Numbered from the stretch's first letter, positions 1 to 5,466 are shown. The stretch is 9,134 bases of DNA from Opitutaceae bacterium UBA3033 (GCA_002367815.1 DFDG01000171.1:1366-10499); one strand, 5' to 3'. The notes: a model not told the origin generated them from the letters alone. Translations and numbers: made by a program.

Positions 1-276
1 GATGCGGTGCAAATCGACCAGGGTCGGTGCCGTGATCAATGCCGGCAATCCCTCGGCGGTGGTTGGGTAACTGCCCAAATCTATTTTATAACGCACCAGT
101 GAAGTCTTGAGTGAATCCCGCACAAATACTTTGGCCACGGCATTCTGACTGCTGCCAAAAATTTGGTCGGTATTTGTGATAGTCAGTCCCACCAGTAGGC
201 CGAGGATCGCTACCGCCACCAGAATCTCAATGAGAGTGAAGGCCCGCTGAAATTTCGGGGGGGAGGTTGATTTCAT
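1..276 (-). CDS. gspG: Type II secretion major pseudopilin GspG (3' end cut by window edge)
   Basis: This is the first 92 codons of a type IV pilin-like protein, read leftward off the window. A short basic leader (residues 1-12) is followed by FTLIEILVAVAILGLLVGL, the classic prepilin cleavage site and hydrophobic helix. Mature Glu5 (residue 17) is present. The residue before the cut is Ala12 instead of the usual Gly. After the helix, the pattern RYKIDLGSYPTTAEGLPAL matches the GspG signature (YKLDNGxYPTTxQGLxAL in known members), which separates it from GspH/I/J and from type IV pilins. GspG is the main subunit of the pseudopilus that pushes substrates through the outer-membrane secretin. 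It is made as an inner-membrane precursor cut by a GspO/PilD peptidase. The C-terminal calcium-binding region lies outside the window. ATG at 276 follows the upstream stop by 6 bases with no Shine-Dalgarno motif, suggesting translational coupling. Verrucomicrobia also carry many pseudopilin paralogues, so the exact system is inferred. Confidence 0.87.
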   Translation of the reverse strand, partial: MKSTSPPKFQRAFTLIEILVAVAILGLLVGLTITNTDQIFGSSQNAVAKVFVRDSLKTSLVRYKIDLGSYPTTAEGLPALITAPTLVDLHRI

Positions 277-282
277 TTGAGA

Positions 283-813
283 CTAATTGCCGGCAATCGC
301 CTTTTGGCGAAGCGCTCGGCGACGTTTGATTTCCTCGGCAATTTTACCCAAGCGTGCGGCATCGTTTTCCGGAGTTGCCGGTTGAACCGTGGTCGGATTT
401 GTGGTGGGTGTTTGGACAGAAGCCTGGGGTGAAGACCTTTGCGCGACGGTGGAATTTCGCGACAAGCTGAGGGCGAGGGTCAGGGATTGTCCTTGATATT
501 CCAAGGTGAGTTCCTGCTTGGCTGCATCATAACTTTTGATCACGTAGTTCTTGGCCGATCTTTCATCCTGTTCGAGCCATTCCGAGCGAGAATCGGATTG
601 GGCATAAATGCTGAAGTAGTAGGTCTCTCCCTCCGCCATCACCCCACGAAATTCAAGTGGGGTTGGTCTATTTTCGATCTTGTTACCTGCAGTAGAACCA
701 AAGGGGGAATTCTGTAACAGGCCATTGAGGTTCGTTTGCGTGGCATGAACAGCCACTGGCGCCAGTAAACTGACGCCAACCAAGCCGATTATTCTGTGCA
801 ACGCAGTCACCAT
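283..813 (-). CDS. Small exported protein, GspC/PilP-like, next to gspG
   Basis: A 176-residue protein with a clear N-terminal signal peptide: basic MVTALHR, a hydrophobic stretch to about residue 20, and a likely signal peptidase I cut after VHA (near residue 24). The body (about 50-115) reads PLEFRGVMAEGETYYFSIY, then a segment ending KSYDAAKQELTLEYQGQSL. This is a beta-rich pattern like the periplasmic homology region of GspC/PilP proteins, which link inner-membrane machinery to the secretin. Next comes a Ser/Thr/Pro/Gln-rich linker (about 120-150), then a charged helical tail (EEIKRRRALRQK). The stop lies 6 bases before gspG, so the two are almost certainly cotranscribed. An in-frame TAA three codons upstream makes ATG 813 the first possible ATG. 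GTG at 810 is an alternative. I do not recognise a named family. The GspC-like role rests on context and general pattern, and it lacks a typical transmembrane anchor apart from the signal sequence. Confidence 0.7.
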   Translation of the reverse strand: MVTALHRIIGLVGVSLLAPVAVHATQTNLNGLLQNSPFGSTAGNKIENRPTPLEFRGVMAEGETYYFSIYAQSDSRSEWLEQDERSAKNYVIKSYDAAKQELTLEYQGQSLTLALSLSRNSTVAQRSSPQASVQTPTTNPTTVQPATPENDAARLGKIAEEIKRRRALRQKAIAGN

Positions 814-925
814 ATTCGATTAAAATTGATCGCGTGTAATCCGCCTGAACGCAATGCCTAAGCATTTGCTGAATCTTGGTTTCCTGCAAATCAGCTCCAA
901 AACTCAAGGCCTGTTTTTGTTTGGA

Positions 926-964
926 ACCTGATTCATCACTGATCCTGCCAGATTTGAATCAGGT
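926..964. repeat. Perfect 10-bp inverted repeat, 19-nt spacer
   Basis: ACCTGATTCA at 926-935 is mirrored by TGAATCAGGT at 955-964 without mismatch. Neither strand has a T-run after the stem, so it does not look like an intrinsic terminator. It lies about 110-150 bases upstream of the start of the minus-strand secretion genes. A dyad operator or an RNA hairpin are both possible. Confidence 0.6.
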
Positions 965-1111
965 CTATCCTCTCAATCATACGATTAAGATGAAATTCAA
1001 GAATTGGCTGCGCGGTTGGATGGGATTACGAACTGGAAAATGCACTGAATCTCTACCCGAGAGGGGAACCGATTGAAATTAGTTCTAAACTGTTGTAGTT
1101 GATTAACATCA

Positions 1112-1152
1112 GGAACGAATTGAGGGGGTCAGTGGCTGTTTTGTTTCGTTCC
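1112..1152. repeat. 8-bp inverted repeat GGAACGAA/TTCGTTCC
   Basis: GGAACGAA at 1112-1119 is mirrored by TTCGTTCC at 1145-1152, with 25 bases between. A second short complementarity, CTGTTT at 1136-1141 with AAACAG at 1153-1158, overlaps the right arm, so two alternative hairpins can be drawn. The function is unknown. Confidence 0.4.
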
Positions 1153-1400
1153 AAACAGGTGAAAAACCTATAAATCGTATGCCCCAGGCCGTGAGTGCGG
1201 TTATTGATACTTAACTGCTTGAGAAGGCAGAGAAGGGTAGCAGATAGACCGCGAAGTCAACCAGCATTGCCGGCGGCATGAGCAACCGAAGGGAAATGTT
1301 TCATGCGATTAGTTGCGGAGCGAACCTCTGTCTCACGTCTATAGATCAACAGGGTAAAATATCCTACGGCACCCTATTGACCATCATGATAGACTACGGG

Positions 1401-1445
1401 TTCACATGCCCGAAGAACTCAAATCATTCCCTCAATTCACATGCC
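1401..1445 (+). repeat. Direct repeat TTCACATGCC, two copies 35 bp apart
   Basis: TTCACATGCC occurs at 1401-1410 and again at 1436-1445. Each copy contains an ATG (1406 and 1441) that opens one of two competing frames at the kinase-like gene. The 35-base offset is not a multiple of three, so the two ATGs are in different frames. Confidence 0.6.
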
Positions 1446-2094
1446 GACACCTCTATCTGACCCGATCACAACTCGCCAAGCTGAAGCCCTCGCTCAAGCT
1501 GGCGGTGAAAAATACCGGACGGCCCTCGCGGTCATTGCAGGATTTCCAGCGGCAGTATGCCCTAATTCACGATCAGCAGCTCGGCATAACGCCGCGCTAA
1601 GGGCGCAAGAATCATCCGCTCTTAAGGGTTGGGCTATCGACTGTGGATGCCTATTCGACGGGGTAGAGTTCGAACGACGCTGGCAGGAACAAGGTCAGAT
1701 GGGCGGCTCCGAAAACGACATTTACTACGACGAAACCACTGGGTGGGTCTGGAAAAGGAACCGGATTCAAGTCTTCCACCTAAGCTGGCGTCAGTTTTTC
1801 GACCGGATTTTGCTACACAATTACCTCTTTCCCGAAGCCGGAATACGCTTCGAGGGAGTGCTTGAGCATGAGGGAGAACTGCGAGGCGTATTTTCACAGC
1901 CCTATATTGTTGCTACTCGAGGTGCCTGGCGGGAGGAAACTGAGCCACTAATGCTTTCCAGGGGCTACAAACGGCGTTCCAACGACGACTACGAGGGCAG
2001 GCTGCTGACCGTGGAGGATCTTCACTCCGGCAACGTGCTCATCGATGAAGAGAACAACCTTCTCGTCATAGACCCTGCAATCTTCCCGCGCTAA
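1441..2094 (+). CDS. Small kinase-fold protein resembling polyvalent-protein kinase domains
   Basis: A 217-residue protein. Its last 160 residues look like the serine/threonine/tyrosine kinase-like domain found in phage and plasmid 'polyvalent' proteins. A GGSEN-x-IYYDETTGWVWK segment (residues 88-105) holds a glycine-containing loop and a candidate ATP-anchoring Lys105. A helical stretch LSWRQFFDRILLHNYLF follows. The C-terminus carries EDLHSGNVLID...LLVIDP, matching the catalytic loop and metal site of aminoglycoside-phosphotransferase/kinase folds (Asp193, Asn198, Asp211). The protein ends six residues after Asp211, so there is no large C-lobe. Residues 1-50 are Ala/Arg-rich and have no recognisable pattern. 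An overlapping frame (1406-1600) could supply a different N-terminus through a frameshift. In-frame stops at 1387-1392 make ATG 1441 the first ATG, with no Shine-Dalgarno motif. It stands alone, without toxin, antitoxin or mobile-element partners. The substrate is unknown. Confidence 0.65.
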   Translation: MPTPLSDPITTRQAEALAQAGGEKYRTALAVIAGFPAAVCPNSRSAARHNAALRAQESSALKGWAIDCGCLFDGVEFERRWQEQGQMGGSENDIYYDETTGWVWKRNRIQVFHLSWRQFFDRILLHNYLFPEAGIRFEGVLEHEGELRGVFSQPYIVATRGAWREETEPLMLSRGYKRRSNDDYEGRLLTVEDLHSGNVLIDEENNLLVIDPAIFPR

Positions 2095-2430
2095 ATTTCA
2101 GGGGAACAAAATTAAGTTTTCATCTGCTCTGATCCCAGTTTCCCGCATACGTGGGGCTTAAAAATTGAGAGGGTTGAAATTATAGTAAAGCAGGGTGGCA
2201 AAACCTAACCCCCAATACCCCCCCCCGGTGAATTGAAAACTAGTCGTTACATAATTCAGGATTAAGTAACTGCACGGATTCAACTTCCTATTAATGCTTT
2301 GAGTTACATCTGATGCGCTTTCACGCACTCAATTTTCGGGTGATATTCAGCGAACAGAACTCGCACTCACAGCATGCGAATTTGCCGAACACGGCCCTCA
2401 TTGTATGGATCCCCAAGATCACACGAAGTG
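2095..2430. other. Intergenic stretch between kinase-like gene and tRNA-Asn, with C9 run
   Basis: About 335 bases without a believable gene. The only open frame, 2313-2495, has no recognisable content and crosses the hairpin downstream. The most visible feature is a run of nine C at 2218-2226, preceded by a five-C run a few bases earlier. I see no terminator right after the kinase-like gene and no promoter I would defend. Confidence 0.5.
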
Positions 2431-2469
2431 AAAAGGGGGACAATGAAGGGACAAGTACATCCCTCTTTT
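2431..2469. terminator. Candidate bidirectional terminator between kinase-like gene and tRNA-Asn
   Basis: AAAAGGGGGA at 2431-2440 can pair with TCCCTCTTTT at 2460-2469: ten pairs with one G-U wobble on the plus strand, or one A-C mismatch on the minus strand. An inner 5-bp stem, AGGGA (2447-2451) with TCCCT (2460-2464), is an alternative. The A/T ends give a U-run on the 3' side in both directions. It lies between two converging units and 33 bases past the tRNA 3' end, which suits a bidirectional terminator. The 19-nt loop is long, so this is tentative. Confidence 0.4.
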
Positions 2470-2501
2470 CCCTCCTAATCTACACATCTCCTTGAAGAAG
2501 A

Positions 2502-2576
2502 TGGCTGCCCGGGCAGGGGTCGAACCTGCGACCAAGTGATTAACAGTCACCTGCTCTGCCACTGAGCTACCGGGCA
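2502..2576 (-). tRNA. tRNA-Asn (anticodon GUU), CCA encoded
   Basis: Read on the minus strand, a full cloverleaf folds. The acceptor arm is TGCCCGG/CCGGGCA, seven perfect pairs. The D arm is GCTC-AGTGGCA-GAGC. The anticodon stem GGTGA/TCACT has one G-U pair, with loop CTGTTAA giving anticodon GTT. The T arm is GCAGG-TTCGACC-CCTGC. The discriminator base is G, followed by an encoded CCA at 2504-2502. It decodes AAC and AAU as asparagine. It is transcribed away from rplY, with the two units back to back. A TTGACA -35 lies upstream and a candidate hairpin terminator downstream, so it is likely its own single-gene unit. Confidence 0.96.
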
Positions 2577-2595
2577 GTGGAGAAAAGAGGGTTGA

Positions 2596-2623
2596 AGAAC
2601 ATGTTTGGTCGGGAGCATGTCAA
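2596..2623 (-). promoter_or_regulatory. Candidate promoter for tRNA-Asn
   Basis: On the minus strand a perfect -35 box TTGACA (2623-2618) is followed after 16 bases by TGTTCT (2601-2596), a poor -10 box matching 3 of 6 positions of TATAAT. The -10 ends 19 bases before the mature tRNA 5' end, which suits a stable-RNA promoter. The consensus -35 is the main support. Confidence 0.4.
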
Positions 2624-2745
2624 TGCTACTTTTGAGGTAAACGTTGTAAAAAGACGTAGGCTTCAAAGTTTTGGTTGCCTTGGGTCCGGCTGTTCTATCA
2701 GATTTCCCTCTTTTCCATTACGCCTGCCCTCAATTCCGGGGCGAC

Positions 2746-2751
2746 AGGGGG
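2746..2751 (+). promoter_or_regulatory. Ribosome binding site of rplY, decides its start
   Basis: AGGGGG ends nine bases before ATG 2761. It is the only strong Shine-Dalgarno-like site among the genes here. It selects ATG 2761 over the in-frame ATG at 2671, which would add 30 residues unlike any bL25. Confidence 0.7.
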
Positions 2752-2760
2752 AACGAAACC

Positions 2761-3459
2761 ATGAGCCAATATATCCTAAATACCAAAGCACGCATCGGTA
2801 AAGGTCGCAGTGCATCACGTCGTCTTCGCCGGGCCAATTGCATACCCGCTATCCTTTACGGAAAGCACTCGAAACCTGAGAGTCTGGTTGTTGAGACCCC
2901 GGAATTCACCAAATTATTCAAGGCAGTAGGTGGCCGAGCTGTTTTGGTTGAACTGAATTGTGAAGGTCGCTCTGAAAAGGCACTTTCATTCCTACAGGAG
3001 ATTCAGCGTGATCCAATGACGGATCGGTTCCTGCATATCGATTTCCATGAGGTAAAAGCTGGCGAGAAGATTGAAATCGAAGTGCCAGTTCGCGCCAAAG
3101 GTGAATCGATTGGGGTTAAGTCTCAAAGTGGTGTGCTCGAAATCATCACCCATGCGCTCCGTATTCGCTGCTTGCCCAAGGATTTGCCGGCAACCATTGA
3201 GATTGATGTAAGCCAGCTTGAAGTGGGTGAAGTCATCAAAGTTTCCGAGCTGGTTGCCATTAATGGCGTTGAATTTCTCGATCAAAAGGGTCAACCCGTC
3301 ATCTCCTGTGTGGAGCCGGTTGAAGAGATTTCAGCAACCGTGGCAGTCGCAACGACCGAAGCAACTCCAGGTGCTGCGGCTCCAGCTGCGGGTGATGCCA
3401 AAGCAGCTGTTTCAGCTGCCGATGCCAAGTCTCCAGCGCCTGCCCCTGCCAAGAAGTAA
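2761..3459 (+). CDS. rplY: 50S ribosomal protein L25 (bL25), CTC/general stress type
   Basis: A 232-residue bL25 of the long CTC form. The N-terminal domain (about 1-95) has the typical opening GKGRSASRRLRRANCIPAILYG and a QRDPMTDRFLHIDF motif; in the E. coli protein the equivalent domain binds 5S rRNA. The second beta domain (about 96-190) shows KIEIEVPVRAKGES..VKSQSGVLE and LPKDLPATIEIDVSQLEVGE, as expected for TL5/CTC proteins. A tail rich in Ala, Pro and Lys (about 200-232) is probably disordered. The protein sits in the large-subunit central protuberance. The start at 2761 is set by an AGGGGG site and family length. It opens the plus-strand block, 57 bases ahead of pth, and the rplY-pth pair is common in bacteria. 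The leader contains a GAAAAGAGGG/CCCTCTTTTC inverted repeat (2582-2591/2706-2715) of unknown role. No clear promoter was seen. Confidence 0.96.
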   Translation: MSQYILNTKARIGKGRSASRRLRRANCIPAILYGKHSKPESLVVETPEFTKLFKAVGGRAVLVELNCEGRSEKALSFLQEIQRDPMTDRFLHIDFHEVKAGEKIEIEVPVRAKGESIGVKSQSGVLEIITHALRIRCLPKDLPATIEIDVSQLEVGEVIKVSELVAINGVEFLDQKGQPVISCVEPVEEISATVAVATTEATPGAAAPAAGDAKAAVSAADAKSPAPAPAKK

Positions 3460-3516
3460 GGTTTCCGCGCACGGCTCCACTTGACCTGAAGCCCTGTCGC
3501 GTTTGTTCTTTGAGAC

Positions 3517-4116
3517 ATGTCCATTTCGCTCGTTGCCGCACTAGGCAATCCGGGCCGCGAATACGCCGATACCCGCCACAATCTTGGTTGGGTGTTAATC
3601 GACGCCTTCGTTCGCCAACAGGGGCTCACCTGGCAATATCAGTCTCAATTTGAGGCTGACGTAGCCCGCTGGGTTCGACCAGACCACGCTATTTGTTATC
3701 TGGCCAAGCCGCTCACGTATATGAACGAAAGCGGCCGATCCCTATCGGCTTTATCCCGGTTTTACAAACTGATGCCATCCGAAATCGTGGTTGTTCATGA
3801 CGAATTTACCATTGATCTTGGGCTGCTAAAAATAAGCACCACCGGCAGCGCCGGAGGGCATAATGGTATCGAAAGTGTCCTCAGACTATTGGGTGATGGA
3901 TTTATTCGTTACCGGCTGGGAATCGGACCCAAAGAGCCCCGTCAGATGGACATCAAAGACTTCGTTCTCGGAAAATTCACACCTGCCCAACAATTCACTA
4001 TAGAGAAAACATTAGATCATTACCTCAAGGGCCTAAACCTCCTGCTAAATAGCGGGGTGGAACGGGCCATGACCACACTCAATCGCAGAGACACCAATGA
4101 AACAGACCAACCGTAA
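3517..4116 (+). CDS. pth: Peptidyl-tRNA hydrolase
   Basis: A 199-residue protein that frees tRNA from peptidyl-tRNAs dropped by stalled ribosomes, acting in the cytoplasm. All active-site blocks of the bacterial Pth family are visible. GNPGREYADTRHNLGW carries catalytic His21 and Asn22. KPLTYMNESG carries Met69 and Asn70. VVHDEF carries Asp95, which pairs with the histidine. GSAGGHNG carries His115 and Asn116, and FVLGKF lies near the C-terminal side. The segment after Asp95 (TIDLGLLKI) is less usual than the common 'LPPGKxRLK', but no key residue is lost. The length is normal. ATG 3517 has only a weak GAG two bases upstream; the LVAALGNPG opening fixes the start well. The 3' end overlaps rpsF by 20 bases, suggesting coupled translation, and its product serves the same process as the flanking ribosomal proteins. 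Confidence 0.97.
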   Translation: MSISLVAALGNPGREYADTRHNLGWVLIDAFVRQQGLTWQYQSQFEADVARWVRPDHAICYLAKPLTYMNESGRSLSALSRFYKLMPSEIVVVHDEFTIDLGLLKISTTGSAGGHNGIESVLRLLGDGFIRYRLGIGPKEPRQMDIKDFVLGKFTPAQQFTIEKTLDHYLKGLNLLLNSGVERAMTTLNRRDTNETDQP

Positions 4117-4393
4117 CTACCGCGCCACATTCATTATTGATAATCGCGGAAAGGAAGATTCCGTCGAGCAAATCATCGACGAAGTCAAAAACGAGATATC
4201 CGCCCTGCAAGGGGAGATCTCCAATGTCGAAGACCTCGGCAAGCGTGATTTTATCCGGGTAACCGATAAAAAGCTTACCGGTGCCCCTTACGTGCAGATT
4301 ACTTACAGTGCCCCGCGCGCTGCTCCCAGCCAACTCTTGGAGCGTTTGCGCCTTAACCATAACGTCTACCGAACATTTATCCAGTTGGTATAG
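4097..4393 (+). CDS. rpsF: 30S ribosomal protein S6 (bS6)
   Basis: A 98-residue bS6, near the lower end of the family's length. The ferredoxin-like pattern is present: a first strand YRATFIIDN, helix EDSVEQIIDEVKNEI, central strands around EDLGKRDF and PYVQITYSA, helix PSQLLERLRLN, and a final strand NVYRTFIQLV. In the 30S subunit bS6 binds the central domain of 16S rRNA as a dimer with bS18. The ATG lies 20 bases inside the end of pth, with an AGAG about seven bases before it. ssb follows after 30 bases. The bS18 gene (rpsR), often next to rpsF, is not present in this block. Confidence 0.93.
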   Translation: MKQTNRNYRATFIIDNRGKEDSVEQIIDEVKNEISALQGEISNVEDLGKRDFIRVTDKKLTGAPYVQITYSAPRAAPSQLLERLRLNHNVYRTFIQLV

Positions 4394-4423
4394 TCCCAGC
4401 GGTCTGAATGTGCCCCAAAATCC

Positions 4424-4885
4424 ATGGCCAATTTCAATAAAGTCTATTTAATGGGCAATCTTACGCGTGATCCCGAATTACGCGTTACTCCCAAAGGCAC
4501 AGCTATCTGCCAGTTTGGCTTGGCCGTTAATCGTCAATTCAAAGACGAGTCCGGAGCAGTTCGCGATGAAACGACATTTGTTGATATCGAAGCATGGGGG
4601 CGACAGGGTGAAACCATTTCAAAATACTGCACCAAAGGGCGTCCTTTATTTGTCGAAGGTCGGCTGAAGTTTGACCAATGGGAAGATAAAACTTCGGGCC
4701 AAAAACGAAACAAATTGAAAGTGGTGTTGGAAGGATTCCAGTTCCTTGGTGGCCGCGGCGAAGGTGGCCCCGGTGGTGACCCAAGCACGGAGCCGGGTTT
4801 TCAACGTGACTCTCCTCCGGCAAGAGATACTGGCCGTGCCGCAGCACCAGAAATGGATGGCGTGGACGAAGATGTGCCCTTTTGA
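4424..4885 (+). CDS. ssb: Single-stranded DNA-binding protein
   Basis: A 153-residue SSB. The OB-fold domain (about 1-110) starts FNKVYLMGNLTRDPELR and includes FVDIEAWGRQGE and GRPLFVEGRLKFDQWED, with the aromatic residues that stack on DNA bases. Next comes a Gly/Pro-rich flexible linker (about 111-140). The protein ends in the acidic tip DGVDEDVPF, the docking peptide for repair and replication partners. It acts as a homotetramer covering single-stranded DNA at forks. It lies between rpsF and rplI, a common bacterial arrangement, and DnaB is encoded two genes downstream. No Shine-Dalgarno motif precedes ATG 4424, but the start matches the family exactly. Confidence 0.97.
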   Translation: MANFNKVYLMGNLTRDPELRVTPKGTAICQFGLAVNRQFKDESGAVRDETTFVDIEAWGRQGETISKYCTKGRPLFVEGRLKFDQWEDKTSGQKRNKLKVVLEGFQFLGGRGEGGPGGDPSTEPGFQRDSPPARDTGRAAAPEMDGVDEDVPF

Positions 4886-4927
4886 TCAAACTTTCCTACT
4901 AATTTTTACAACAAACCAAATCTAATC

Positions 4928-5410
4928 ATGGCCTACAATGAAGTGCTCCTAGTCCAACCCGTCGAAGGTCTCGGCGGCGAAGGCGATCAAGTAAAAGTCC
5001 GCGCAGGATATGCGCGTAATTATCTCCTGCCCCGCAGTATTGCAGTGCCGGTAACCAATGCGAATCGCAAACAGGTGGAGGCGCTTAAGAAACGTCGGGC
5101 TACCCGCGAAGCGCAGGAGTTGACTGGAGCACAGGAGCTCGGTAAGAAGTTGGAAACAACTTCAGTGGCGTTTGCCGTTAAAACCGGTGAGGGCGGCAAA
5201 ATGTTTGGCGCCATAACCGCAACTGATATTCACGAAAAACTTAAGGAAGTCGGCATCGAGATCGACAAAAAGCGCATTCACTTGCACACCCCGGTCAAGA
5301 CATTGGGCAAGCACACCGTTAAGGTGAAACTGCATGCGGATGTCAGCGTTGAAATTGGATTTGATATTGTTTCCGAAAATCCAATAGAGGTGAAAGAAGA
5401 TTCCAAATAA
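4928..5410 (+). CDS. rplI: 50S ribosomal protein L9 (bL9)
   Basis: A 160-residue bL9. The N-terminal rRNA-binding domain carries the family signature GLGGEGDQVKVRAGYARNYL (residues 14-33), followed by PRSIAVPVT, where the usual 'PxGxA' glycine is Ser. A long connecting helix (about 42-75, QVEALKKRRATREAQE) leads to the C-terminal domain with KMFGAITATDIHEKLK and KTLGKHTVKVKLHADV. bL9 binds near the L1 stalk of the 50S subunit and helps reading-frame fidelity. The upstream gap of 42 bases is A/T-rich with no Shine-Dalgarno motif. A strong hairpin terminator follows 22 bases after the stop, so this gene probably closes the ribosomal part of the operon. Confidence 0.97.
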   Translation: MAYNEVLLVQPVEGLGGEGDQVKVRAGYARNYLLPRSIAVPVTNANRKQVEALKKRRATREAQELTGAQELGKKLETTSVAFAVKTGEGGKMFGAITATDIHEKLKEVGIEIDKKRIHLHTPVKTLGKHTVKVKLHADVSVEIGFDIVSENPIEVKEDSK

Positions 5411-5432
5411 CGGGTCTGTTATCATTATGCAC

Positions 5433-5466
5433 AGCCGCGTCCTTGCGACGCGGCTTTCGTATTTGC
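5433..5466 (+). terminator. Rho-independent terminator after rplI
   Basis: AGCCGCGTC (5433-5441) pairs perfectly with GACGCGGCT (5447-5455) around a five-base loop CTTGC. A T-rich tail TTTCGTATTT follows (starting at 5455). The nine GC-rich pairs just after rplI make a convincing terminator, though the tail is broken by C and G, so partial readthrough into dnaB is likely. Confidence 0.8.

Larger units (their letters stand above)
814..1440. other. Intergenic stretch with inverted repeats, no convincing gene
   Basis: About 630 bases lie between the divergent secretion operon and the kinase-like gene. Short open frames exist: 876-1076 and 1278-1460 on plus, and a minus frame from 907 that runs into the GspC-like gene. 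None has recognisable motifs, a ribosome binding site or family resemblance. The tail of the first could start at ATG 990 and give a 28-residue basic peptide (MKFKNWLRGWMGLRTGK...), with nothing to support translation. The stretch holds a 10-base inverted repeat (926-935/955-964), an 8-base inverted repeat (1112-1119/1145-1152) and an imperfect palindrome just before the minus-strand gene (817-832). The promoter of the secretion operon must lie in or near its left part, but I see no clear -35/-10 pair. Confidence 0.5.

Noticed and set aside
683..907. Minus-strand open frame of 74 codons upstream of and overlapping the GspC-like gene
   Set aside because: It overlaps the exported-protein gene by over 130 bases in another frame, its second half is a shadow of that gene, and no motif or ribosome binding site supports it.
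876..1076. Plus-strand 66-codon frame, or its 28-residue tail from ATG 990
   Set aside because: It crosses the 926-964 inverted repeat, has no recognisable domain, and lacks translation signals.
1278..1460. Plus-strand 60-codon frame before the kinase-like gene
   Set aside because: No family resemblance, odd composition, and it overlaps both candidate kinase-gene starts.
814..2500. CRISPR array or toxin-antitoxin pair in the poorly coding region
   Set aside because: No regularly spaced repeats are present and no second gene pairs with the kinase-like gene.
2431..2590. tRNA-Asn as an integration (att) site
   Set aside because: No duplicate of the tRNA 3' end is seen in the window and no integrase is present; the nearby repeats are short pyrimidine tracts.
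2671..2760. Upstream ATG extending rplY by 30 residues
   Set aside because: The added residues do not resemble any bL25, and AGGGGG stands at correct spacing before ATG 2761.
3291..3629. Long minus-strand frames opposite the rplY tail and pth start
   Set aside because: They are mirror frames of the Ala/Pro-rich bL25 tail with no independent support.
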